This document shows, in pieces, positions 54,510 through 62,739 of a DNA stretch of 64,000 nucleotides. This stretch comes from Desulfuromonadaceae bacterium. Lineage in GTDB: Bacteria; Desulfobacterota; Desulfuromonadia; Geobacterales; Pseudopelobacteraceae. The DNA is taken from positions 1 through 64,000 of the forward strand of contig JAQTZV010000012.1 of assembly GCA_028687585.1 (NCBI GenBank). Reading direction: 5' to 3'. The first letter of the stretch is position 1. Each line of letters begins with the position of its first letter. The notes beneath the pieces are model-generated. The model had not been told where the DNA came from. It made no database searches and saw only the letters and a program-made list of their open reading frames with translations. A program made the position numbers and the translations under genes.

Positions 54510-55104
54510 TTTTAATGCTGTCGCCCAGAACTGGGACGAAGAACCGAGACGGGTTAAGCTTGCCGGAGAAATTGCCACCGCGATCTGCGGCCGACTTAAT
54601 CTGTCAACTGACTGGGATGCCCTGGATCTCGGGTGCGGAACCGGACTGGTAACACTTGCCCTTGCACCACATCTTGGCAGTATAACCGGCGTTGACAGTT
54701 CCTGTGCCATGCTGGACAAGCTCGCCGAAAAAGTAAAAGCATCCGGAACAGCAAACGTAACAACTGCCCTGAACGATCTTTCCGCCGGTGAGATGCCGGA
54801 TGGCAAATTTCACCTGATCGTCAGTGCCATGACCCTGCATCATATACAAGATCCGGAGACGCTTTTATCATCACTGGCGTCACGGCTGTATCCAGGCGGA
54901 TGGATTGCCTTTGCCGACCTTGAAACAGAGGATGGCAGCTTCCATGAAGACCCCACCGGTATCTTCCACCACGGCTTCAGCAGGACAGAACTGACGCGCC
55001 TTCTGGAACACTCCGGTTATGCCGCAATTTCAATAACAGAGGCAACGGCGATACATAAGGGAGACCGAACGTATCCGGTACTTCTGGCGGTTGCGCAGGC
55101 ATAA
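54493..55104 (+). CDS. Class I SAM-dependent methyltransferase
   Basis: A 203-residue methyltransferase with motif I L-D-L-G-C-G-T-G-L-V, the acidic end of strand 2 in I-T-G-V-D-S-S, and S-A-M-T-L-H-H-I (motif post-I/IV region). It resembles small-molecule methyltransferases of the UbiE/thiol type. AAAGGA precedes ATG 54493. The substrate is unknown. Confidence 0.85.
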   Translation: MTNIRDFNAVAQNWDEEPRRVKLAGEIATAICGRLNLSTDWDALDLGCGTGLVTLALAPHLGSITGVDSSCAMLDKLAEKVKASGTANVTTALNDLSAGEMPDGKFHLIVSAMTLHHIQDPETLLSSLASRLYPGGWIAFADLETEDGSFHEDPTGIFHHGFSRTELTRLLEHSGYAAISITEATAIHKGDRTYPVLLAVAQA

Positions 55105-55216
55105 ATCTTCCTTAGCACTTGAAACATCCGCATAACAAGCACCAGGTCAGATATTGAACTCTGAGACCTGCGAAAGTTTACGTGAATACAGATAGCCATA
55201 TTTCAAAGGAGTCGCT

Positions 55217-55528
55217 ATGCAGGCAAAAGAGCTATTGCAGCGGTTAACAACTAAAGCAGCACCGGTCGTTCTTGATGTGAGAAGCAGTATTGAATTCAAT
55301 TCAGGTCATATTCCGGGGGCCATCCACACCCCAAATCTGAAAATTCTGCTGAAACTGGCGAAACTGCCGGAGGATAAAGCCTGCCAATTGGTTGTTACCT
55401 GCGAGCATGGGCCGCGCGCCCAGATGGCGCAGGGATTGTTGAGTATGTATGGCTATAAAAATACAACCCTGCTTGATGGGCATATGTCCGGATGGCGCAG
55501 GGCTGGATTAAAATTGGAAAAATTATAA
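55217..55528 (+). CDS. Rhodanese-like sulfurtransferase
   Basis: A 103-residue single rhodanese domain: V-V-L-D-V-R-S-S-I-E-F-N-S-G-H-I-P-G-A-I-H at 17-37 and the active-site loop T-C-E-H-G-P-R-A with the catalytic cysteine. There is no signal peptide, so it is cytoplasmic. It should carry a persulfide. It is 17 bp upstream of the thioredoxin-like gene. Confidence 0.85.
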   Translation: MQAKELLQRLTTKAAPVVLDVRSSIEFNSGHIPGAIHTPNLKILLKLAKLPEDKACQLVVTCEHGPRAQMAQGLLSMYGYKNTTLLDGHMSGWRRAGLKLEKL

Positions 55529-55545
55529 AACAAGGAGACAAAAAA

Positions 55546-55941
55546 ATGAAACAACGCAGCATAGCTCTACTGGCCGCACTATTATTCGCAGCAGCATCAC
55601 TTGCTTCCGCCGCGCCGACTGCACCGTTGAGTACCCCCGTGCTCAGTCAGGCTATCGGAAAAGGCAAGCCTACCCTGGTGTTTTTTCAAAATCCAAATGG
55701 AGGGCCATGCCGGGCACAACAGCAGGTACTAAACAAACTTACGGAAAAACGGAGGGGCGCTTTCACTGTTGCTCCCGTCAATGCCATGGATCAAAACGAT
55801 CAGAAAGCGTTCTATGACTACGGTGTCAGAAGTCTCCCCTCGTTGGTGCTGGTTGATAAAGCGGGTAAAATCAGCAAGGTTTTTCCTCCCGGTATTCAGA
55901 GTATCGAAACCCTTTCCGCTGCGCTTGACGGGTTAAAGTAG
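55546..55941 (+). CDS. Exported thioredoxin-fold protein with a single cysteine
   Basis: A 131-residue protein with a signal peptide (1-22, S-A-A) and a thioredoxin fold: the active-site region reads N-P-N-G-G-P-C-R, so the first cysteine of C-x-x-C is Gly and only C55 remains. The cis-proline loop S-L-P-S-L-V-L-V is kept. A monothiol protein of this kind may handle persulfides or mixed disulfides and not perform dithiol exchange. It overlaps the CcdA-like gene by one base, which points to that membrane protein as its electron donor. Confidence 0.8.
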   Translation: MKQRSIALLAALLFAAASLASAAPTAPLSTPVLSQAIGKGKPTLVFFQNPNGGPCRAQQQVLNKLTEKRRGAFTVAPVNAMDQNDQKAFYDYGVRSLPSLVLVDKAGKISKVFPPGIQSIETLSAALDGLK

Positions 55942-56582
55942 TGGACTTCAGCATCGTTACTCTCTTTATGGCGATCGGTGCCGGCTTGGCAAGCGTGCTG
56001 TCGCCCTGCGTACTGCCGGTCATCCCGATAATCATGGCTGGTGCTGAGCGGGAGGATCGTTTTCGTCCGCTGATTGTTGTGACGGGGCTTGCAATCTCCT
56101 TCATGGCGATGGGAGCGGTCTCCTCCCTCTTTGGAGCTCTGCTGATCGGGAAAACCCGTTATATCGAGATTGGCGGATCTGCAATCATCGTCATTATGGG
56201 GCTGATGGTGATGTTTGATCTGAGTGTATTCAAGCGGTTTTATCGGCTTTCCAATATCAGGGTCAAAGGGGAGGGGCGAATTGGCGGCCTGATACTCGGT
56301 ATGTCGCTTGGAGTAATCTGGGTGCCATGCGTCGGCCCGTTTCTCTCCAGCACATTGACTATGGTTGCCACCAGTGGTCAGCTGGGGACCGGAATCATTT
56401 TGCTCGGTTTTTATTCACTCGGTTTGGCAATACCGATGCTGATCGTCGGCTATTCATCACAACTGCTACAGAACAAGATCAAGGGTTTGCTGCGGCATGA
56501 TACGGCTCTCCGCTATATCACTGGAGGCGTTCTGGTTGCTTTCGGGCTTTACTCCATCATCAGGGGTAATGTGGCTTTTTAA
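55941..56582 (+). CDS. CcdA/DsbD-type thiol transporter
   Basis: A 213-residue membrane protein with six predicted helices and the paired CcdA cysteines: S-P-C-V-L-P (C23) in helix 1 and V-P-C-V-G-P in helix 4. Such proteins carry reducing equivalents across the membrane to exported thiol proteins. The GTG start at 55941 overlaps the last base of the thioredoxin-like gene (TAGTG). Confidence 0.9.
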   Translation: MDFSIVTLFMAIGAGLASVLSPCVLPVIPIIMAGAEREDRFRPLIVVTGLAISFMAMGAVSSLFGALLIGKTRYIEIGGSAIIVIMGLMVMFDLSVFKRFYRLSNIRVKGEGRIGGLILGMSLGVIWVPCVGPFLSSTLTMVATSGQLGTGIILLGFYSLGLAIPMLIVGYSSQLLQNKIKGLLRHDTALRYITGGVLVAFGLYSIIRGNVAF

Positions 56583-56596
56583 AACCGTGCAAAGGA

Positions 56597-56631
56597 GTGT
56601 AATGCATATCAGGCAAGTGCAGAATATGCAC
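56597..56631 (+). promoter_or_regulatory. Tandem activator sites upstream of the 56696 promoter
   Basis: GTGCA-GAATA-TGCAC (56617-56631) is a perfect 5-bp-arm dyad; a half-conserved site starting GTGTA at 56597 lies exactly 20 bp upstream. The dyad ends 67 bp before the -24 GG. The same pair with identical spacing occurs at 62262-62296. Confidence 0.7.
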
Positions 56632-56695
56632 AATAACGGCGATAATCATTCGGTGTAAATTAACAGTACGTAAGTATATTAAGTATGTTACAAGC

Positions 56696-56712
56696 TTGGC
56701 ACGCCTTCTGCC
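56696..56712 (+). promoter_or_regulatory. Sigma-54 promoter of the 46-aa protein gene
   Basis: TTGGCACGCCTTCTGCC: GG at 56698-56699, GC at 56710-56711, with the -24 half fully consensus (TTGGCACG). The start codon is 47 bp downstream of the GC. Confidence 0.8.
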
Positions 56713-56757
56713 TTATATACGGTTAGATTCACTATCTTACCAAGAAGGAGCATCACC

Positions 56758-56898
56758 ATGAAAAAACTTGTTATCGCAGCAACCGCAGCCCTCGTTGTAA
56801 TGTCCATCAGCATGACCGCCTTTGCAGCAACCAGAACACAGATCAAGACTCAGATCAAGACTCAGATCAGAGTTCCCGGGACCACCTGTGTAAAGTAG
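56758..56898 (+). CDS. Small secreted protein, 46 aa, with TQIK repeats
   Basis: Signal peptide with K-K start, hydrophobic core and A-F-A-A cleavage near residue 22. The mature part is only about 24 residues: T-R, three tandem T-Q-I-K/R units, then V-P-G-T-T-C-V-K with one cysteine. AAGGAG precedes the ATG. A strong sigma-54 promoter upstream and a terminator immediately behind make it a monocistronic, probably abundant transcript. No family recognised. Confidence 0.75.
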   Translation: MKKLVIAATAALVVMSISMTAFAATRTQIKTQIKTQIRVPGTTCVK

Positions 56899-56916
56899 TC
56901 TCACAAATGCTGTGGT

Positions 56917-56957
56917 AAAAAGCCACCCTTCCTCTAAGGAATCGGTGGCTTTTTTTT
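56917..56957 (+). terminator. Intrinsic terminator
   Basis: AAAAAGCCACC (56917-56927) pairs with GGTGGCTTTTT (56944-56954), with an inner TTCC/GGAA stem and a run of eight T. Confidence 0.9.
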
Positions 56958-57027
56958 GTCCTATGTGGAACAGCAAAAAAGTCATACAGCCTGACCCGAA
57001 TCCTAAGTATCACTGAAATTTTTTTAC

Positions 57028-57072
57028 TTGCATACATTCTTGTTTCTGAATATTATGTGAATACATGATCAC
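57028..57072 (+). promoter_or_regulatory. Promoter and probable operator of the TetR gene
   Basis: TTGCAT (57028-57033), 17-bp spacer, TATTAT (57051-57056). The -10 region overlaps ATGTGAATACATGATCACAT, which contains nested ATGT/ACAT arms. A related ATGTGAA-N6-CTTACAT element lies between this gene and the efflux operon at about 57688-57707, so both may be TetR sites. Confidence 0.5.
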
Positions 57073-57083
57073 ATGAGGCCACA

Positions 57084-57674
57084 ATGCGAGAAAAAAAAAG
57101 CACCCGTATCCGGAAGGAAGAAATAGTACAGGCGGCCCTTGAGGTTGTTGGTGGCAAGGGTGTGCGAGCGCTTACCATTGCCGCAATTGCAGAATCAGCC
57201 GGAATGAGCGAGGCAAATATTTATCGTCACTTCAGCGGTAAGGATGAACTGTATTCCTCTCTTGCAGATTTCATAGGTAATTCGGTTATGGGCAATGCTG
57301 CAACAATAGCCGCTGGCGGTCGTAAACCACTTGAAAAGCTGGAGACAATTTTTTTCTCCCATATCAAAATTATTGCAGAGAACCCGGGTGTCCCCCGTTT
57401 TATCTTCTCTGAAGATGTGTTCCTTGGCCATCCCGATGTCGCAAAATCCCTGACAACACGTATCGGCAGTTATGTCGAAACAGTATCGGGTGTAATAGCA
57501 GCGGGCGTCCGCGAAGGAGAACTTAAACCGGAAATTTCACCTCGGGAGACCGCACTGACTATGCTGGGAATGATCCAGTTTACTGCGCTGAGACAAACAA
57601 TCGGTGTACTGAACTGTGATATAACTGTCGAGAGTAAGAAGCTTTGGGCCAATTTTATGAAACTTATCAGCTGA
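57084..57674 (+). CDS. TetR-family transcriptional repressor
   Basis: A 196-residue regulator with an N-terminal TetR helix-turn-helix (about 8-54: I-V-Q-A-A-L-E-V-V-G-G-K-G, then A-G-M-S-E-A-N-I-Y-R-H-F-S-G-K-D-E-L) and an alpha-helical ligand domain with conserved P-R-F-I-F-S-E. It lies 68 bp upstream of, and in line with, the TolC/MFP/ABC operon, which it probably controls in response to an effluxed compound. Confidence 0.9.
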   Translation: MREKKSTRIRKEEIVQAALEVVGGKGVRALTIAAIAESAGMSEANIYRHFSGKDELYSSLADFIGNSVMGNAATIAAGGRKPLEKLETIFFSHIKIIAENPGVPRFIFSEDVFLGHPDVAKSLTTRIGSYVETVSGVIAAGVREGELKPEISPRETALTMLGMIQFTALRQTIGVLNCDITVESKKLWANFMKLIS

Positions 57675-57741
57675 TTTTTTTGCTCCACATGTGAACGAAA
57701 GCTTACATAAAATTCAACAATATCTATATCGGTGATTCAAT

Positions 57742-59001
57742 ATGAAACTGCTTTTACTCATTCTGATGGTTTTTATTCTCTGTAATCAGCCGCTTTATGC
57801 TGCCACACCCCTGACACTTGATGAGGCGGTTGTCACAGCACTGAAAAACCATCCCCAGGCAATCGAGGCTCAGGAAAACCTCCTTGGAGCCGAGGCCAGA
57901 GCCGGCCAATCACTCGCCAACTATTATCCCCAGATCAGTTTTGCTGCTGACTGGAGCAGAGGGGAGACTTTTGTTGCTGCTTTGGAAAACATCAGGCTAT
58001 TAGAAACCAATACCGCCGGATTTTACCTGAAACAGACTATTTACGATTTTGGCCGCACTTCCGGGGCGGTTGATGCGGCCCGCGGCAATCGTGACGCTAC
58101 TGATAAGGCCCTCACTGTGACACGGCAGGATCTGACGTTACGGGTGAGGAGTGCGTTCTATCTGCTTCTGGCGACTGAAAAGCAGGTAGTTGCCGTTAGG
58201 GAAACGGTTAAAGCCCGAGAGAACGTTTTCAGGCAGGCAGAGGAATTCTTTAACCATGGAATCAGGGCAAAGGTCGATGTCGCCAGGGCTGAAGCGACCA
58301 TGTTTGCTGCCAGGACGTCTTTGATCCGGGCAGAAAATAACCGGGAGATCGCCCGGGTGGAGCTCGCTAACGCCATGGGAATGGCCTCTCTCGAGGAGCG
58401 TACTGTTGTCGAACCATCAGCTGCGTCGCTCCCTCTACCGGAGCGGAACTCACTGCAGCAGGATGCCGTACGTAACCGCGCTGAACTTCAGCAATTCACC
58501 GCCCTGAAGTCGGCTGCGTCCGGCACTCTCAAATCAGCTAAAAGCAGCTATCTGCCCATTCTCTCTGCTGTTGCAACTGCAGGTTACGCCGAGCGTGTTT
58601 TTCCTCCCACCGGCACTGTCTGGGGCGTTGGCCTGAATCTGACCGTACCTCTCTTTTCAGGTTTCTCGTCGCTTGAGCAGGTGCGCGAAGCCACTGCAGC
58701 GATCAACTCAATTGAGGCCAGACAAAACAACCTCAAATTGCAAATCGTCAGGGAGGTCGAATCCGCCTGGCTTGGCGGTAATGAAGCCGCTGCCCGCATT
58801 CTCTCAACCGGGAAGGAAGTTGCCGCCGCCAATGAAAGCAAATATCTGGCTGAGGGGCGCTATCAGGAAGGGGTTGGCAGCATCATCGAGGTAACGGATG
58901 CTCAGGCACAGGCGCTTGATGCCCAAACATCCAATATTCAGGCACGATACGATTATTACACGGCATTGGCACGGCTCGACAGGGCTGTCGGTAAACAATG
59001 A
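57742..59001 (+). CDS. TolC-family outer-membrane efflux protein (ABC operon)
   Basis: A 419-residue outer-membrane factor with a signal peptide (1-21, L-Y-A), the L-T-L-D-E-A-V-V-T-A-L-K-N-H-P opening, two helical repeats and the late Y-Q-E-G-V-G-S-I-I-E-V-T-D-A-Q-A-Q segment. It is not closely similar to the TolC-type protein at 44968. It supplies the outer channel for the MFP/permease/ATPase genes behind it. Confidence 0.9.
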   Translation: MKLLLLILMVFILCNQPLYAATPLTLDEAVVTALKNHPQAIEAQENLLGAEARAGQSLANYYPQISFAADWSRGETFVAALENIRLLETNTAGFYLKQTIYDFGRTSGAVDAARGNRDATDKALTVTRQDLTLRVRSAFYLLLATEKQVVAVRETVKARENVFRQAEEFFNHGIRAKVDVARAEATMFAARTSLIRAENNREIARVELANAMGMASLEERTVVEPSAASLPLPERNSLQQDAVRNRAELQQFTALKSAASGTLKSAKSSYLPILSAVATAGYAERVFPPTGTVWGVGLNLTVPLFSGFSSLEQVREATAAINSIEARQNNLKLQIVREVESAWLGGNEAAARILSTGKEVAAANESKYLAEGRYQEGVGSIIEVTDAQAQALDAQTSNIQARYDYYTALARLDRAVGKQ

Positions 59002-59002
59002 G

Positions 59003-59126
59003 ATCCAATTCCAGATCAAAACCCCCTCTTCGTTGGCTCGTCTTCGGCTCCTCAGCATACTGTTTGTATGTCTTCGTCGCCTCAATCCTCGCCGCCTTGA
59101 TGGCATCTTTGATTTTAAATTGGAAT
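59003..59126. mobile_element. Short inverted-repeat (MITE-like) element
   Basis: Starts GATCCAATTCCAGATCAAA directly after the tolC-like stop codon and ends TTTGATTTTAAATTGGAAT; the ends are imperfect inverted repeats (CCAATTCCAGATCAAA against TTTGATTTTAAATTGG). The centre holds the small dyad CATAC-N5-GTATG. It lies between two genes otherwise expected to be tightly linked and looks inserted. It has no coding capacity of its own. Confidence 0.6.
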
Positions 59127-59138
59127 AAGGAGTGATGC

Positions 59139-60311
59139 ATGAATCTGTGGAAAAGTGTGGCCCGTAAGAAAAACTATCTGATCTGGCTCGCGATTCTTGT
59201 TGTCGGCGGCGCTGCTCTTAAAATGACGCTCTTTGCCCCGACAAAGGTAACGGTCGTGCCTGTTGAGAGACGCGATCTCACTGAGCAGGTCTATGGTAAC
59301 GGAACGGTTGAGGCCAAAGTAGTGGTCGGTGTTTCCAGCAAGATTACCGGAAGAATTGTCGAGTTGTACGCGGATCAGGGTGATCGGGTAAAGCGAGGGC
59401 AACTTCTTGCCAGGTTGGAAAATGACGACTTCCGCAATCAGGAACTGCAGGCCGGGGCCGGACTGAAACGTTCCGCAGCGACCTTGAGTGTTGAGCAGGC
59501 CAATCTCCAAAAGGCCAGGTCAAATCTGGTACTGGCGGAGAGGAATGCCCAACGTTTTAAGACTCTATCTGAAAAGAGCTTCGTCTCCAAGTTGGAGGCC
59601 GAGCAGTACGATACTGCCTGTCAGGTCGCCAGGGAGGAAGTTGCTCGCAGTCAGGCAGCTGTAGAAGCCGTAAAGATGGAGCAGCAGGCCGGTCGCGCCG
59701 GTGTCGGTTTTGCCAGGAGCAAGATTGCGGATACGGTTATATATGCACCCCTGGATGGAATAATAATCACTCGTGACCTGGAGAAGGGTGCCACTGTTTC
59801 GCCGGGCATACCGATATTCACCCTGGCTGACCCCCGCACGGTCTGGGTCAAGGCAAATGTGGATGAATCATTGTTAAAAGGGGTAGCTATCGGTAAGAAG
59901 GCCATGATTACACTTCGTTCTTCGCAAGGGGAGCAGCTTCCCGGTCAGGTGGCACGCCTGGGACATCAGAGCGACCGGGTAACCGAAGAGCTGGAAGTAG
60001 ATGTGGCCTTTGATGCACCGCTGAAGAGCTTCCGCCTCGGTGAACAGTCCGATGTCTACATTATTGCAGGAATAAAGAAAGCAGTTCAGTCACTCCCGTC
60101 TGCTTCAATTGTCACAAAGGGCAAAAAATGTGGCGTATGGCTGGTGAAGAACGGGAAACTCACATTCAAGGAAGTTACGATCGGCATAACAGACCGGCGA
60201 AATTTTACCGAAATAGTTACCGGTCTTAATGGTGATGAACGGGTCGCAGTAGCACTGCCGCCTGAAATGTCAAAATTTAAGGAAGGTATGAAGGTTACGG
60301 TCACACTATGA
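59139..60311 (+). CDS. HlyD/MacA-type periplasmic adaptor
   Basis: A 390-residue membrane fusion protein with one N-terminal membrane helix (14-31), lipoyl halves S-K-I-T-G-R-I-V-E-L-Y-A-D-Q-G-D-R-V-K-R-G in segments and Y-A-P-L-D-G-I-I-I-T-R-D, a coiled-coil hairpin (about 95-190) and a beta-barrel. It pairs with the FtsX-type permease next to it in a MacAB-like arrangement. ATGA overlap with the permease gene. Confidence 0.9.
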   Translation: MNLWKSVARKKNYLIWLAILVVGGAALKMTLFAPTKVTVVPVERRDLTEQVYGNGTVEAKVVVGVSSKITGRIVELYADQGDRVKRGQLLARLENDDFRNQELQAGAGLKRSAATLSVEQANLQKARSNLVLAERNAQRFKTLSEKSFVSKLEAEQYDTACQVAREEVARSQAAVEAVKMEQQAGRAGVGFARSKIADTVIYAPLDGIIITRDLEKGATVSPGIPIFTLADPRTVWVKANVDESLLKGVAIGKKAMITLRSSQGEQLPGQVARLGHQSDRVTEELEVDVAFDAPLKSFRLGEQSDVYIIAGIKKAVQSLPSASIVTKGKKCGVWLVKNGKLTFKEVTIGITDRRNFTEIVTGLNGDERVAVALPPEMSKFKEGMKVTVTL

Positions 60312-61510
60312 ATCTTGCCATCCGGGACATCCGATATCACCTGGGGCGTTTCATTCTTACTTCCATTGGCCTGGGACTCCTCCTTGGTGTGGTTATGAGC
60401 ATGGGCGGTATCTACCGTGGTCTGTTTGCCGATGCGCTGACTATTCTCAATATAACCAAGGCAGATATCTGGGTAGTGCAGCAGAATACCAACGGCCCTT
60501 TTGCGGAAAACTCGCGCATTCCGGAGGATATCAAATACCGCATCAAAGCCGTTCCTGGAGTCGCTGAGGCATCCCCGCTCTCGTTTCAAACCATCCAGAT
60601 TGATCGAATGGACAAACCGCTCCGTTTTTTCCTTATTGGCTACGATCTGAACGGCTTCGGCGGCCCGCCGGTGATCCTGGCCGGACGGGACATCCGCCAG
60701 AAGCATTATGAAATGGTGGTTGCCAAGGGGATGAATATGGAAATCGGCGAAAAGATTCGTTTGGGGCTCCACGAATACTCGGTCGTGGGTATCACCGGCA
60801 AGGTGGTTTCATCAAGCGGAGACCCGGCAGCGTTTGTGACTCTGGCTGACGCCCAGGATATCCAGTTCAAAAAGGACAATGACGCCATCAGAAACGATCG
60901 GGAGCGTATCGGGGCAAACCTGTCAAGCATTCAGGCGCTTTCTCCTTCCCAAACCAAATTCCTGCAGCAGAACATCGCACGTGTCACCGAATCAACACAC
61001 ACGGTTAATACCGTCGTGGCACGCCTGGCACCTGGTGCAAATCTGAAAGATGTGCAGGAGCGGATCAGTCGCTGGAATCATTATAGACCGATCTCGGTTG
61101 AAGAACAGACCAGGATTCTTACCAAGGGGATGATTGAAAAGGCACGGATGCAACTGGGGCTGTTCAGGATTATCCTGCTGGTGATCTCTGCGGTCATAAT
61201 TTCACTCATCATCTATACCTCGACTCTTGACAAGATTAAAGTTATCGCCACCTTGAAGCTGATCGGCTCACAGAATCGCGTAATCGTCGGTATGATTCTC
61301 CAGCAGTCGCTTCTGATGGGCATAATTGCCTACGGCATTGGTTACGGGCTGATCCTGCTCACCTACGAAAAATTCCCCCGCCGGATTGTACTGGAACCAT
61401 TCGACCTGCAGATGCTCTTTGTAATTGTTGTTGCAATCTGCGTAATTGCAAGTTTTGTCGGCATTAGAAAAGCGCTCAAGGTTGAGCCTGCGGAGGCGCT
61501 GGGTGGGTAA
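60308..61510 (+). CDS. MacB/FtsX-type ABC transporter permease
   Basis: A 400-residue permease: one N-terminal helix (about 12-30), a large periplasmic domain (about 40-270) and three C-terminal helices (about 280-390), ending with the conserved A-L-K-V-E-P-A-E-A-L-G-G signature. It lacks a fused ATPase, which is encoded 4 bp downstream. Confidence 0.9.
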   Translation: MNLAIRDIRYHLGRFILTSIGLGLLLGVVMSMGGIYRGLFADALTILNITKADIWVVQQNTNGPFAENSRIPEDIKYRIKAVPGVAEASPLSFQTIQIDRMDKPLRFFLIGYDLNGFGGPPVILAGRDIRQKHYEMVVAKGMNMEIGEKIRLGLHEYSVVGITGKVVSSSGDPAAFVTLADAQDIQFKKDNDAIRNDRERIGANLSSIQALSPSQTKFLQQNIARVTESTHTVNTVVARLAPGANLKDVQERISRWNHYRPISVEEQTRILTKGMIEKARMQLGLFRIILLVISAVIISLIIYTSTLDKIKVIATLKLIGSQNRVIVGMILQQSLLMGIIAYGIGYGLILLTYEKFPRRIVLEPFDLQMLFVIVVAICVIASFVGIRKALKVEPAEALGG

Positions 61511-61514
61511 ATCC

Positions 61515-62201
61515 ATGTATGCAATAGAAGTGGAAAAATTGACTAAAATCTATGGTAAGGGCGAGACGGCGGTCACCGCAATTGCCGATGCTACATTTCA
61601 GGTGAAACCGGGGGAACTGGTAGCCATTCTCGGCCCTTCCGGGTCAGGAAAGACAACTCTGCTTACCTCAATCGGCCTGATCAACGAACCGACACACGGT
61701 AAGGTCGTCATCGATGGCGCCGTGGTTGCTGACGAAGGTTGGACGCCAGGCTTCGACTTGAAGCGGATGCGGCGTGAAAAGCTCGGTTTCATCTTCCAGG
61801 CCCATAACCTTATTCCTTTTTTGAGCGCGATTGAGAACGTTATGATCGCGCTGGAGATAAACCATCTGTCACGGCCTGATGCTAAAAGCCGGGCTATCGA
61901 ACTACTCACCTCGCTCAATCTTGGTCACCGTCTGAACAGCTATCCCTCAGCCCTTTCCGGTGGAGAGGCGCAACGGGTTGCAATTGCGCGGGCTTTAGCC
62001 AACAAGCCAAAAGTGATTCTCGCAGATGAGCCAACTGCCGCGCTTGATACTGAAAATGGTAAAAACGTCATGGACCTTCTGAAAAAACTGGCTGTAGAAA
62101 ATCATTCCGCTATCCTGGTTGTAACCCATGACCATCGCATGGTTGAAGGCTTCGACCGGATCTTTCAGGTAAGTGATGGCCGTATTACGAGAGAAAGCTA
62201 A
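61515..62201 (+). CDS. ABC transporter ATP-binding protein (LolD/MacB-like)
   Basis: A 228-residue ATPase with Walker A G-P-S-G-S-G-K-T, signature L-S-G-G-E-A-Q-R and Walker B V-I-L-A-D-E-P. The spacing and sequence are of the LolD/MacB class. It completes the tripartite efflux system begun at 57742. ATG 61515 was chosen over upstream in-frame codons that overlap the permease. Confidence 0.9.
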   Translation: MYAIEVEKLTKIYGKGETAVTAIADATFQVKPGELVAILGPSGSGKTTLLTSIGLINEPTHGKVVIDGAVVADEGWTPGFDLKRMRREKLGFIFQAHNLIPFLSAIENVMIALEINHLSRPDAKSRAIELLTSLNLGHRLNSYPSALSGGEAQRVAIARALANKPKVILADEPTAALDTENGKNVMDLLKKLAVENHSAILVVTHDHRMVEGFDRIFQVSDGRITRES

Positions 62202-62261
62202 GCCGCTGAGTTTTTCCCACGTCAGGGGGGTGCGTATTCAGCAACTACCCCCTGCAAAGGT

Positions 62262-62296
62262 GTGCAATCATAGCAACACAGGTGCAGATTTTGCAC
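62262..62296 (+). promoter_or_regulatory. Tandem activator sites upstream of the 62361 promoter
   Basis: GTGCA-GATTT-TGCAC (62282-62296) with a second GTGCA half-site at 62262, 20 bp upstream. It ends 67 bp before the -24 GG, exactly as at 56597-56631; TGCAAAGG directly before the first half-site is also shared. Confidence 0.7.
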
Positions 62297-62360
62297 GGAA
62301 TATGAATCCGCTTATTGTGATAAAAGCTGTAATTTTAAGCTAATTCAACTGGTTATAAAC

Positions 62361-62377
62361 TTGGCACACCATCTGCT
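62361..62377 (+). promoter_or_regulatory. Sigma-54 promoter of the 100-aa secreted protein gene
   Basis: TTGGCACACCATCTGCT: GG at 62363-62364, GC at 62375-62376, fully consensus in both halves except CTGC for TTGC. The start codon is 46 bp downstream of the GC, close to the 47 bp at the sister promoter. The final 20 bases before the start codon are the same as at the sister gene. Confidence 0.85.
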
Positions 62378-62421
62378 CTTAAAAGGTCAGATTCACTATC
62401 CTACCAAGAAGGAGCATCACC

Positions 62422-62724
62422 ATGAAAACACGCATCATCACAACAGTAGCAGTAGCGGGACTTCTGGCAGCATTGGCAACGAGTGACGTATTTGCAGCGG
62501 GTCGCGGCAACGGCGGCTCCAGGGGACAGAGCACCTCCACCCAGGCAGCAGCCGGAACTACAGCAACACGACCGGCTGGCTCACAGCGCCGTGACGGCAC
62601 GTTCCTCACCACCGGTGTAACGGCCAACGGCTCGACTACTCGTCAGGGTAAAGGCAGCGGCTTGATGGATGGTTCATGCCTGACCACAACACCGTCTGTC
62701 CCGGCTGCAACTACCGCTCCTTAG
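62422..62724 (+). CDS. Secreted Ser/Thr/Gly/Ala-rich protein, 100 aa
   Basis: Signal peptide (1-25, V-F-A-A) followed by a low-complexity mature part rich in G, S, T, A and R, without obvious secondary structure and with one cysteine near the end (G-S-C-L). AAGGAG precedes the ATG. It shares promoter architecture and leader with the 46-aa protein at 56758, though the mature sequences differ. No family recognised. Confidence 0.75.
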   Translation: MKTRIITTVAVAGLLAALATSDVFAAGRGNGGSRGQSTSTQAAAGTTATRPAGSQRRDGTFLTTGVTANGSTTRQGKGSGLMDGSCLTTTPSVPAATTAP

Positions 62725-62739
62725 TATGAACCACCAACT

